From contig USLU01000007.1 of the NCBI GenBank assembly GCA_900555635.1, forward strand, positions 1-64,000: a stretch of DNA of 64,000 bases, written 5' to 3'. The translations under genes were made by a program, and so were the position numbers. Every line of letters begins with the position of its first letter. Positions within the stretch are counted from its first letter, which is position 1. Below are positions 52,053 through 60,168 of this stretch, one piece after another. Source of the DNA: an uncultured Bacteroides sp. (GTDB taxonomy: Bacteria > Bacteroidota > Bacteroidia > Bacteroidales > Bacteroidaceae). The notes under the pieces were generated by a model, which saw only the letters and a program-made list of their open reading frames with translations, was not told the DNA's origin and ran no database searches.

Positions 52053-52898
52053 CTAAAATTTATAGCCAACCTCTATACCGAAACTCGTATAGCCCTCTGA
52101 ATAATCATATGACATCCAACCGGTGTGTCCTATCGTACTAATCAGAAAATGTCCTAACTCAACCCCTATACCATAGGCAGCTCCTCCGCAAAAACGAGAT
52201 CCATAAATATCAAATTCTCTTTCTTCGGTTCTATAATTACCTCCATTATCACGATAATAGTCAGTATAATATTTAGCAGTTCCCCACAAACCTATATCCA
52301 AATAAGTACCAAATCGGAATACTAAATTAGTTGAATATCCTAAAGGAAACTTCACGGCAAATAAAAGTGGGATTTCCAATACGCCCATATTAAAAGAGCC
52401 TTCGTCAAAGCTATTCCCATTCTCATAATAATAACCATAGCCATTCATTTTACGAAACGCCAGATTTACACTTGGTTGAAAAGCCCAATGACGTGACATT
52501 TTTAAATCGATACCACCTCCCACATAAAAGACATGATTATCCATAGCTTCCTCAAAATCATCGAAATCATACAAGGGATATTCATATCCTGCTCTCACAA
52601 ACCAAGCAAAACGATCCATAACCGCCTTACGCATTCTAATGTTAACAGGAATACCTGCAGAATAATCTTTTTTCCCTTTCCGCACCTCAATAGAGTCAAG
52701 AACCAGTGGAACATTCTCCAATACAAAGTTTCCGTTCTTATCTGTAGTTGTACTGATATTCGTACCTTTTACAGAAACTTTGGCACTATCCACCGGATAA
52801 TAGTCTTTGTCTATAATACGACTCTTCAATTTCTGCCCCTGAGCCATTACACTCATAGTTCCCATGCATACCAGCAACAATATATATATTCTTTTCAT
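52053..52898 (-). CDS. Outer membrane barrel with carboxypeptidase-regulatory-like domain
   Basis: A 281-aa exported protein. The signal peptide (IYILLLVCMGTMSVMAQ) is followed by a CarboxypepD_reg-like domain of about 75 residues (KGTNISTTTDKNGNFVLENV) and a barrel of about 180 residues (AWFVRAGYEYPLY, AYGIGVELGHFLI), ending in a strand with terminal Phe (SFGIEVGYKF). It is a diverged paralogue of its upstream neighbour, 29 nt away. Probably cotranscribed with it and the lipoprotein gene; ligand unknown. Confidence 0.83.
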   Translation of the reverse strand: MKRIYILLLVCMGTMSVMAQGQKLKSRIIDKDYYPVDSAKVSVKGTNISTTTDKNGNFVLENVPLVLDSIEVRKGKKDYSAGIPVNIRMRKAVMDRFAWFVRAGYEYPLYDFDDFEEAMDNHVFYVGGGIDLKMSRHWAFQPSVNLAFRKMNGYGYYYENGNSFDEGSFNMGVLEIPLLFAVKFPLGYSTNLVFRFGTYLDIGLWGTAKYYTDYYRDNGGNYRTEEREFDIYGSRFCGGAAYGIGVELGHFLISTIGHTGWMSYDYSEGYTSFGIEVGYKF

Positions 52899-52927
52899 TG
52901 TCGTTCTTTTTTAATTCATTAATTCTT

Positions 52928-53797
52928 TTAAAAACGATAAGATACTCCAAAAGTCAAAGCCCAATTATGCTCCACATCTTCAGCTGAACTATCACCCGGA
53001 ATCAGCACCATGTTCTTACCCCAGGCACCAACCATCCATTGTTTATATTCTACACCAAGTCCATAAGCTAATCCGGGACTAAATGGCAATAATAAAGCAT
53101 GTTTACCATCACTTTCATAGTAAGAATCATATTTTTTGCTATAGATATCATATTCTTCTTTTACCCCGTTCGTTTCGGTTTTCACTTTACCGCCCAGTCC
53201 CAAAGATATAGCAGGGCCAAATGCAAGTACCAAGTTAGTTTTATATGCCAACTTCCAACGTCTCATAAAGTACATGGGTATATCCAGTGTTACGGGACTC
53301 CAAGTTTCTTTATAATCGAGGTCCATTTTATTATATTTATAAACCGTACCACGAGAAGCTAACTCTACCATCATCCGAAAAGCCCAATGTTCCGAACGGC
53401 GTGTTTCAAAACCAAGACCGAACTCATACCCCATCTTAGAATTACCACCATACCCGGTATAACGACTCATTACCATACCGGCTGATGCAACAAAGGAAAA
53501 CTTCTGGCGTTTCTGTTTTATCTGTATGGGAGTATCTATTTCCCATTCTTCAGTTTCCATTCCAATAGACTCCACAACCAAGCGCTTTGCTGTTACCGGT
53601 ACTTCACGTAACAGGAACTTTCCATCAATATCTGTTACCGTACTTATCGTAGTACCTTTAACAGTGACCAACGCACCAACAATCGGTTGTTGCTGTTTAT
53701 CCGCTACCACACCTTTGATGTCGTGCGTTGCCTCTTGCGCCATAAGTGTAACTAAACCCAGGCAACTCATCAAGCATATTATTATGAATCGTTTCAT
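52928..53797 (-). CDS. Outer membrane barrel with carboxypeptidase-regulatory-like domain
   Basis: A 289-aa exported protein, paralogue of the following gene. Signal peptide (FIIICLMSCLGLVTLMAQ), CarboxypepD_reg-like domain (IKGVVADKQQQPIVGALVTV, TVTDIDGKFLLREVP) and a barrel ending in WALTFGVSYRF. The N-terminal domain is the one found at the start of SusC-like receptors, but the protein is far too short for a TonB-dependent receptor and has no plug domain. Confidence 0.83.
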   Translation of the reverse strand: MKRFIIICLMSCLGLVTLMAQEATHDIKGVVADKQQQPIVGALVTVKGTTISTVTDIDGKFLLREVPVTAKRLVVESIGMETEEWEIDTPIQIKQKRQKFSFVASAGMVMSRYTGYGGNSKMGYEFGLGFETRRSEHWAFRMMVELASRGTVYKYNKMDLDYKETWSPVTLDIPMYFMRRWKLAYKTNLVLAFGPAISLGLGGKVKTETNGVKEEYDIYSKKYDSYYESDGKHALLLPFSPGLAYGLGVEYKQWMVGAWGKNMVLIPGDSSAEDVEHNWALTFGVSYRF

Positions 53798-53831
53798 TGT
53801 ATTTATCTGTTTTTATAGTTATAGAAGTACA

Positions 53832-54671
53832 TTAATAGGTTGTTACTTTCCATACCGGAGAATAACCAGTACCTTTTTCCGAGGAGGCAAAAGCACGCAC
53901 ATAATATGTACCTGGCTCACCAGGGTAAGCGTTTACATCCATTCTTATCTCTTTCCAGTCTTGATCTAAGTTATAATCATAATACTCCACTTGATCTTCT
54001 ATCGTAGGGATTTGGTTAGTCCGACTATAACAAATACCGCCTTCTGTAATCGGGAAATTGGACCTAACTCTATAAGATGCTATAATCAAATCTTCTCCTC
54101 CTACCATGCATTCAAATATACATGGCACATTTGGACGTGTATAGGTTTTCACACCACTAAAAACAGTTTGCGAATAATATCCTCCATCCAAACAGTTATC
54201 AACGAAACCGGGATATTCATGATCCCATGTACTTAACCCTAATTTGTAATAATAAGTAGGTGCAATATCAGATTCCGTCAATTGCTGATTACTCTGAAAA
54301 AAAGAAAGAGTACTTGCATCAGCCGCCCAAACTTCTGTTGAACTTCCATTCCACATATCCGAGTCGCTTGTAGGAAGATCTGATTCACGAGTAGAAAACC
54401 AAAGATGAGCATAATTATATGCCTCTCCAATTCCAAAAGTAACCTGACCTTTAATAATGAGTCCACCATTCCGTCTCATTTCTTCTTTCTGCTGGACAGG
54501 ATCATAATAATTTGAATTAATCACAAGATTCTCTAACTCATCATAAGCCATTTCCGAGACATCCGTAATGCCGCTGATAGAAAATTCTTTGGGTAATGTT
54601 CTAGCTTCTTCAATTTCTCCACACGAAGCCAACAAACATATCCCAAATAAAAAAATAGCCAGTCGTTTCAT
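53832..54671 (-). CDS. Exported hypothetical lipoprotein
   Basis: A 279-aa lipoprotein (lipobox LLASC, Cys17). After a short linker the mature part has beta-rich segments. The C-terminal ~90 residues (YRVRSNFPITEGGICYSRTN ... YYVRAFASSEKGTGYSPVW) resemble the Bacteroidota repeat in which an event is followed by an Ig/FN3-like strand pattern ending in YYVRAFA. It may bind ligand at the cell surface together with the two barrels behind it. No known enzyme motif. Its promoter element is the minus-strand TAACTTTG at 54703-54710. Confidence 0.75.
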   Translation of the reverse strand: MKRLAIFLFGICLLASCGEIEEARTLPKEFSISGITDVSEMAYDELENLVINSNYYDPVQQKEEMRRNGGLIIKGQVTFGIGEAYNYAHLWFSTRESDLPTSDSDMWNGSSTEVWAADASTLSFFQSNQQLTESDIAPTYYYKLGLSTWDHEYPGFVDNCLDGGYYSQTVFSGVKTYTRPNVPCIFECMVGGEDLIIASYRVRSNFPITEGGICYSRTNQIPTIEDQVEYYDYNLDQDWKEIRMDVNAYPGEPGTYYVRAFASSEKGTGYSPVWKVTTY

Positions 54672-54702
54672 ATTATTCCAATATTTACATGTTATGTTGA
54701 CG

Positions 54703-54710
54703 CAAAGTTA
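54703..54710 (-). promoter_or_regulatory. -7 element of the lipoprotein/barrel operon
   Basis: Minus-strand TAACTTTG, 31 nt upstream of the start codon at 54671. Confidence 0.5.
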
Positions 54711-54750
54711 CATTTCTATTTTAAGATATTCAAACACTTTTTTGCCGATA

Positions 54751-54866
54751 TTTAGCTAAACGGTATTATATGCGACTAAATGATTAAAACGTGTGACTAA
54801 AGTTCCTCATTATTTTTTTAAATTTGTATCGAGAGATTGTGATTTAATTATTTTCTTTGCGACTAA
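54751..54866 (+). promoter_or_regulatory. Direct repeats upstream of the second ECF sigma gene
   Basis: AGCTAAA (54754), GCGACTAAA (54772) and GTGACTAAA (54793) recur with about 21-bp spacing, and GCGACTAA appears again at 54859. They lie in the divergent 231-bp gap and may be recognition sites for the ECF factor or a partner. A TTTCTTTG at 54852-54859 is an imperfect -7 element. Confidence 0.35.
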
Positions 54867-54902
54867 CAAATCATAAAGCAATTCGAAAGAGGCCAAAGAA
54901 GA

Positions 54903-55388
54903 ATGGAAAATGTAGAACAAGAGTTCGTATCCGTGGTACGAGAGTATGAGCGTGTCATATATAAAGTGTGCTATCTGTACACCACGCCTAATGCTACTCT
55001 CAACGACTTGTATCAGGAGGTGGTACTCAACTTATGGAAAGCATTTCCCAAATTCCGGCGGGAATGTAAAATCTCCACGTGGATATACCGCATTGCGCTA
55101 AACACGTGCATTAGCTTTATCCGAAAAGAAAAGAATATTCCCGAAATCATAACTCTTACACAAGAAGCCGACCGAACCGAAGAAGATGATGAAACCCAAG
55201 TCATGCTACGACAACTCTATCACATGATAAACAGATTGGGGCAATTGGAAAAATCCATCATCTTACTCTATCTGGAGGAGAAAAGCTACGAAGAAATTGC
55301 CGAAATCACCGGACTGACTGTAACCAATGTAGCTACAAAGCTCAGCCGCATTAAGGACAAACTAAAAAAAATGAATAAGGAGGAATAA
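54903..55388 (+). CDS. ECF-type RNA polymerase sigma factor
   Basis: A 161-aa sigma-70 family factor with region 2 at about residues 10-75 (LNDLYQEVVLNLWKAFPKFR, STWIYRIALNTCISFIR) and region 4 at about 105-155 (LGQLEKSIILLYLEEKSYEEI; AEITGLTVTNVATKLSRIK). It heads a three-gene operon with a four-helix membrane protein (3-nt gap) that is the likely anti-sigma or sensor, and a metallophosphoesterase. Confidence 0.92.
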   Translation: MENVEQEFVSVVREYERVIYKVCYLYTTPNATLNDLYQEVVLNLWKAFPKFRRECKISTWIYRIALNTCISFIRKEKNIPEIITLTQEADRTEEDDETQVMLRQLYHMINRLGQLEKSIILLYLEEKSYEEIAEITGLTVTNVATKLSRIKDKLKKMNKEE

Positions 55389-55391
55389 TAT

Positions 55392-56015
55392 ATGGAACTG
55401 GATGAACTGAAGAAATCTTGGCATGCTCTGAATGAACAGTTACAAAAAGAACCGATTGCCGACGAGAAGAAAATCACGGAACTAATTGCCGGCTACAAAG
55501 CCAATACTCGTAAGAGCTTGGGACGTATTGTCGGTTTGCAGCGTTTCTCTATTGGCATTGGTGCCATTGGGCTGGCTACAACCATCCTAATATGGTTTCT
55601 GCTCCCCTCGATCTTTGTGAACGAACATACCCAAAACAAAATTGCCGCATTCTTGATTTTTATTGCTATCAGTATCATCGCAGGCCTTTGGTGGGACTGG
55701 AAAACATATCTGTGGAACAAAAAAACGCGTATTGATGAAATGAGCGTATCCGAAGTGAGCCGCCGCATGACTACTTTCCGACAATGGACTAAATATGAAG
55801 TTATAGCCATTTCAACATGGATCGTACTTTTCAATATCCTCAATTACTGGGCAATGGACTATCACAAGGAATCAATAGGCATGCAAGCCACACTTATCTC
55901 TTTCTTTGCTGTGTTCGATACCTTGGTTATATACCTTCTCTATAAAGTAATGTATAAGCATCTCAACAATATAAATAAGAACATAGAAGAATTGAAAGAT
56001 ATATGCACCGAATAA
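55392..56015 (+). CDS. Polytopic membrane protein, possible anti-sigma factor
   Basis: A 207-aa protein with a cytoplasmic N-terminal helix (ELDELKKSWHALNEQLQKE) and four predicted transmembrane helices at about 47-72, 83-102, 138-160 and 167-190. A short helical first segment next to an ECF factor is typical of membrane anti-sigma proteins in Bacteroidota, but no defining motif was recognised. Its last 13 nt overlap the next gene, implying translational coupling. Role inferred from context. Confidence 0.72.
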   Translation: MELDELKKSWHALNEQLQKEPIADEKKITELIAGYKANTRKSLGRIVGLQRFSIGIGAIGLATTILIWFLLPSIFVNEHTQNKIAAFLIFIAISIIAGLWWDWKTYLWNKKTRIDEMSVSEVSRRMTTFRQWTKYEVIAISTWIVLFNILNYWAMDYHKESIGMQATLISFFAVFDTLVIYLLYKVMYKHLNNINKNIEELKDICTE

Positions 56016-57169
56016 CTCTCTTGCTCATCCTGTTTCTTCTGATTCCGGATGTATATATTTACTTTGTATATATTGTACGAAAGACTAAAAATACACTCCT
56101 GCGTTGCTCTTATTGGCTACCAACTCTTTTATTAGCAGCAGGCTATATCTATCTTATGTATCTGACTGGTGATAATGCCATGTCAAATCACACGCAGAGT
56201 ATAGGCAGATTGGCTATTGTCCTCATTCTTTTTATCTTTCCAAAGACTATATTCATGCTTTGCTCCCTGATAGGCGTATTGATACATTTCATCATACGCC
56301 GATGTCCTCGCAGCCCATTTACTGTTATAGGAATGGTGCTGGGCATTGTCAGCTTTTTCAATATATTATATGGAACTATTGCCGGTATCACCCGGTTTGA
56401 AATAAAAGAGACGGAGTTTTATTCTAACGATCTGCCGAAAGGCTTTGATGGCTATCGTATCGTTCAAATTTCAGACATTCACATCGGCAGTTGGCATGGA
56501 AAACCGGAAGCAATCAAGAGATTGGTAAATATGGTCAACGAACAGAAACCTGACCTTATAGTATTTACAGGTGACCTGGTAAACCAGCAGAGTCACGAAT
56601 TAGATGGCTTTCAGGATATACTTTCACAACTGCATGCACCTGACGGCGTTTACTCCATTCTTGGCAATCACGATTATGGAAGCTACTACCATTGGAAGAG
56701 TAAGAAAGCAGAGATCGCCAACCTTGACAACTTGATTCAGCAGCAAAAAGCAATGGGGTGGAAATTACTGAATAATGAACACGACATTCTTTATCACAAT
56801 AATGACAGCATCGCCCTTATCGGTGTAGAGAATGATGGTGAGCCTCCTTTCTCACAGTTTGCAGACCTTCGTAGAGCCATACAGGGCACCGAAGGAATGT
56901 TCCAGATTCTACTCAGCCACAACCCTACCCATTGGAGACGTGAAGTATTACCGGATACAAATATCCCTTTAATGCTTGCCGGACATACACATGCCATGCA
57001 AGGAATTTTATTCGGGCATTCACTTGCCGAGCTAATTTATCCTGAATGGAGGGGAATGTACAATGAAGGAAATCGAGCATTATATGTAAATATAGGTATC
57101 GGTTATGTAGGGTTACCTTTCCGTTTTGGAGCATGGCCGGAAATAACAGTTTTGACACTACGAAAGTAA
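56003..57169 (+). CDS. Membrane-anchored calcineurin-like metallophosphoesterase
   Basis: A 388-aa protein with about four N-terminal transmembrane helices (residues about 5-25, 35-53, 68-95, 108-128) and a metallophosphoesterase domain from about residue 150. The dimetal motifs are complete: SDIHIGSWHG, TGDLVNQQ, GNHDYG, LLSHNP and GHTHAMQG. Relatives include YkuE-type phosphoesterases acting on lipid or nucleotide pyrophosphates. The domain probably faces the periplasm. Third gene of the ECF operon; overlaps the previous gene by 13 nt. Confidence 0.88.
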   Translation: MHRITLLLILFLLIPDVYIYFVYIVRKTKNTLLRCSYWLPTLLLAAGYIYLMYLTGDNAMSNHTQSIGRLAIVLILFIFPKTIFMLCSLIGVLIHFIIRRCPRSPFTVIGMVLGIVSFFNILYGTIAGITRFEIKETEFYSNDLPKGFDGYRIVQISDIHIGSWHGKPEAIKRLVNMVNEQKPDLIVFTGDLVNQQSHELDGFQDILSQLHAPDGVYSILGNHDYGSYYHWKSKKAEIANLDNLIQQQKAMGWKLLNNEHDILYHNNDSIALIGVENDGEPPFSQFADLRRAIQGTEGMFQILLSHNPTHWRREVLPDTNIPLMLAGHTHAMQGILFGHSLAELIYPEWRGMYNEGNRALYVNIGIGYVGLPFRFGAWPEITVLTLRK

Positions 57170-57218
57170 AAGAATATTTATTTTCTACTTTTCAAACAGA
57201 GTAATTCATGATATTTTC

Positions 57219-57226
57219 TATCTTTG
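57219..57226 (+). promoter_or_regulatory. -7 element of the plsC gene
   Basis: TATCTTTG, followed by C, 21 nt before the ATG at 57248, separating this gene from the ECF operon. Confidence 0.55.
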
Positions 57227-57247
57227 CGACTAGAAAAACCAATATCT

Positions 57248-58003
57248 ATGAAGATACTCTATATTGTTTATCAGGTTTGCTTTGCGCTGCCTATTCTTTT
57301 AGTATTGACTATTCTTACTGCATTGATCACAATCATCGGTTCTTTGATTGGAGGTGCACACATATGGGGGTACTATCCCGGCAAGATTTGGTCACAGTTA
57401 ATTTGTTACTTTTTACTGATTCCTGTTAAGGTGAACGGTAGGGAAAAGTTGCATAAACGTACTTCATACGTATTTGTACCCAATCATCAAGGTTCCTTCG
57501 ACATCTTCCTTATTTACGGCTTCCTGGGGCGTAACTTCAAATGGATGATGAAGAAAAGCTTGCGGAAATTACCTTTCGTGGGAAAAGCGTGTGAAAGTGC
57601 AGGACATATCTTTGTAGACCGCTCCGGTCCTAAGAAAGTATTGCAAACAATCAAACAGGCCAAAGCTTCCCTTAAAGACGGCATTTCACTAGTAGTGTTT
57701 CCCGAAGGAGCACGTACCTTCACCGGGCACATGGGATACTTTAAAAAAGGAGCTTTCCAATTAGCTGATGAATTGCAATTGGAAGTTGTACCTATCACGA
57801 TTGATGGATCATTCGAAATACTTCCACGTACGGGAAAGTGGATTCATCGCCATCGTATGATATTAACCATTCACGATCCTATCCCTCCCAAAGGACAAGG
57901 GATAGAAAATATCAAAGCTACCATGGCAGAAGCATATACTGCCGTTGAAAGTGCTTTACCCGATAAATTTAAAGGGATGGTCAAAAATGACGATCAGGAC
58001 TGA
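57248..58003 (+). CDS. plsC: 1-acyl-sn-glycerol-3-phosphate acyltransferase
   Basis: A 251-aa integral membrane acyltransferase that makes phosphatidic acid. Two N-terminal hydrophobic helices (about residues 5-40 and 55-70) precede the catalytic HX4D motif in PNHQGSFDIF, the FVDRSG segment, and the glycerol-phosphate-binding VFPEGARTFTG. The start at 57248 (MKILYIVYQ) is chosen because an upstream extension would run into the promoter. It converges with the DUF4369-like gene after 18 nt. Confidence 0.9.
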   Translation: MKILYIVYQVCFALPILLVLTILTALITIIGSLIGGAHIWGYYPGKIWSQLICYFLLIPVKVNGREKLHKRTSYVFVPNHQGSFDIFLIYGFLGRNFKWMMKKSLRKLPFVGKACESAGHIFVDRSGPKKVLQTIKQAKASLKDGISLVVFPEGARTFTGHMGYFKKGAFQLADELQLEVVPITIDGSFEILPRTGKWIHRHRMILTIHDPIPPKGQGIENIKATMAEAYTAVESALPDKFKGMVKNDDQD

Positions 58004-58021
58004 TAATACAGAAAGGTGTTA

Positions 58022-58774
58022 TCAGTTTTGTGGTGCAGTTGAAGAAGCATTTTGCTGTATTCGGCGACGCTCTTGAATCAATTGCATATTTTCTTTCGCT
58101 TTAGAAAGGAAGTCTTTTACCAACGGACTCTCTTTGAAAACCTGAGGAGCAGTTCTCATGATGTCTTCAATTTGAGGGGTCATTACCGGATAAGGCATTG
58201 CGCTACACATCATCATAAAGACACTAGGACCCAGTACATTTTCAAAATTATCGATAATGAACTGTTTCACGTATGCATTCATGTCATTTATGAGCGTTTC
58301 ACCTTCTTTCGCCAACTGTGCATGGACATCTTCCAGATTGGCTCCATCCAACACCATACGAGCCTCTTTTCGCTCCAGCTCCTCAATCTTTATTTCCATG
58401 GTGTTCCGTTTATCGATAAACTCATAAAGTTTATCGTTCAAGGGAGTACCTTTAGCAAGTAATTGGGAGTTAGAAATAGAAACCTCTATCTTTCCTTTTT
58501 CAAGAACCAATGGCATAATGCCTTCACCATCCATATAGATTGTCACCATCACTACGGAATCTGCAGGACCATTCATTTTAAAAAGCCCATGAATAATCTC
58601 TGCCGAGTCAATAGCCACCCACTCTCCGTTTTGAAGCGTTTTAAGAAACAACATCTTTCCGTCAAGGCTGGTTACCGAAGAACTACCCTCTATTTTATAT
58701 TTACGACTACAAGAAGCAAATACCATAAGCAAAAGCAAAAGGGGCAAAACACGGTTCACACTCATTCTAATCAT
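58022..58774 (-). CDS. DUF4369-type exported lipoprotein
   Basis: About 250 aa. A signal peptide with lipobox VFASC (Cys22 from this start; 58765 is an alternative start) is followed by a DUF4369-like beta domain (IEGSSSVTSLDGKMLFLKTL, DSAEIIHGLFKMNG, LVLEKGKIEVSI), the domain that in Bacteroidota precedes a thioredoxin module. Here no thioredoxin follows; the C-terminal half is helical (ELERKEARMVLDGANLEDVH) and ends in a polar tail. Probably a periplasmic-facing lipoprotein of unknown partner. Minus-strand TACCTTTG at 58804-58811 is its -7 element. Confidence 0.82.
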   Translation of the reverse strand: MIRMSVNRVLPLLLLLMVFASCSRKYKIEGSSSVTSLDGKMLFLKTLQNGEWVAIDSAEIIHGLFKMNGPADSVVMVTIYMDGEGIMPLVLEKGKIEVSISNSQLLAKGTPLNDKLYEFIDKRNTMEIKIEELERKEARMVLDGANLEDVHAQLAKEGETLINDMNAYVKQFIIDNFENVLGPSVFMMMCSAMPYPVMTPQIEDIMRTAPQVFKESPLVKDFLSKAKENMQLIQERRRIQQNASSTAPQN

Positions 58775-58803
58775 GCAGGAAACTATTTTTGAATTACACG
58801 CAG

Positions 58804-58872
58804 CAAAGGTATTAATAATCCTTATAAACCCGATAGAAAGAAAGGATTTTTCATTGCGTTTATGTATTTTTG
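58804..58872. promoter_or_regulatory. Divergent promoter elements, DUF4369 protein and sulfatase-maturase
   Basis: Leftward -7 TACCTTTG (58804-58811, minus strand), 29 nt from the lipoprotein start; rightward -7 TATTTTTG (58865-58872), 35 nt from the ATG at 58908. No clear -33 elements. Confidence 0.5.
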
Positions 58873-58907
58873 CACAATTATAAATTATAAAAATAGAAAA
58901 AATATAC

Positions 58908-60143
58908 ATGTCAACCTATGCTCCATTTGCCAAGCCTCTCTATGTAATGCTAAAACCCGTGGGGGCTATATGCAATCTGGCATGCGATTATTGCTATTAT
59001 CTGGAGAAGTCCAAACTATACCGGGACAACCCCAAACATGTAATGAGTGAGGAACTTCTGGAGAAATTCATTGAAGAATATATCAACTCACAAACTATGC
59101 CACAAGTATTGTTCACATGGCATGGCGGAGAGACTTTGATGCGTCCTCTCGCTTTTTACAAACGAGCCATGGAACTTCAAAAGAAGTATGCCAATGGTAG
59201 AACAATAGACAACTGCATACAAACCAACGGTACCATGCTTACTGATGAATGGTGCAAGTTTTTCAAAGAAAACAATTGGCTAGTAGGTGTTTCTATTGAT
59301 GGGCCACAAGAGTTTCACGACGCCTATCGCAAGAACAAGCTCGGTAAACCTTCCTTTATCAAAGTAATGCAAGGAATTAATCTTCTGAAAAAGCATGGTG
59401 TAGAATGGAACGGAATGGCGGTTGTAAATGACTTTAATGCAGACTATCCCTTAGAATTTTATAATTTCTTCAAAGAGATAGGTTGCCACTATATACAATT
59501 CGCCCCTATCGTCGAACGTATTACACCCCATCAGGACGGAAGACATCTCGCTTCTATGGCTAATGAAGCCCATGAGAGCCAATTGGCAGATTTCTCTGTC
59601 ACTCCTGAACAATGGGGAAATTTCCTCTGCACTTTATTCGATGAATGGGTAAAGCAGGATGTCGGAACTTATTATATCCAATTGTTCGATTCCACCCTTG
59701 CCAACTGGATAGGCGAACAGCCGGGTGTTTGCTCTATGGCAAAAACTTGTGGCCATGCAGGAGTTATGGAATTCAACGGAGACGTATATGCCTGTGACCA
59801 CTTCGTCTTTCCGGAGTATAAATTAGGCAACATCCACCAAAAAACATTGGTAGAAATGATGTATAGTGAGAAGCAACAAGCCTTCGGACAAATGAAGCAG
59901 CAATCACTCCCTACCCAATGCCGGGAATGCGAATGGTTGTTTGCCTGTAACGGCGAATGTCCTAAGAATCGCTTCTCTCAAACTAATAGCGGAGAACCGG
60001 GGCTTAACTACCTTTGTGCCGGCTATCAAAAATTCTTCGAGCACGTAGCTCCGTATATGGACTTCATGAAGAATGAGCTAATGAACCATCGCCCCCCTGC
60101 CAACGTCATGGAGGCAGTTAACCAATTGAGAATTAAACATTAA
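58908..60143 (+). CDS. Anaerobic sulfatase-maturating enzyme (radical SAM, SPASM)
   Basis: A 411-aa radical-SAM enzyme that converts an active-site Cys or Ser of sulfatases into formylglycine without oxygen. The SAM cluster motif is C22xxxC26xxC29 (ICNLACDYCYYLE). The C-terminal SPASM part carries further cluster ligands: CSMAKTCGHAG, NGDVYACDHFVFPEYKLGNI and CRECEWLFACNGECPKNRF, ending LCAGYQKFFEHV. The Asp of CDHFVFPE corresponds to the region of the catalytic base in characterised homologues. Activates sulfatases used on host glycans such as mucin; those sulfatases are encoded elsewhere. Confidence 0.93.
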   Translation: MSTYAPFAKPLYVMLKPVGAICNLACDYCYYLEKSKLYRDNPKHVMSEELLEKFIEEYINSQTMPQVLFTWHGGETLMRPLAFYKRAMELQKKYANGRTIDNCIQTNGTMLTDEWCKFFKENNWLVGVSIDGPQEFHDAYRKNKLGKPSFIKVMQGINLLKKHGVEWNGMAVVNDFNADYPLEFYNFFKEIGCHYIQFAPIVERITPHQDGRHLASMANEAHESQLADFSVTPEQWGNFLCTLFDEWVKQDVGTYYIQLFDSTLANWIGEQPGVCSMAKTCGHAGVMEFNGDVYACDHFVFPEYKLGNIHQKTLVEMMYSEKQQAFGQMKQQSLPTQCRECEWLFACNGECPKNRFSQTNSGEPGLNYLCAGYQKFFEHVAPYMDFMKNELMNHRPPANVMEAVNQLRIKH

Positions 60144-60168
60144 TCTTTAAATATTAAACATTAAATAC

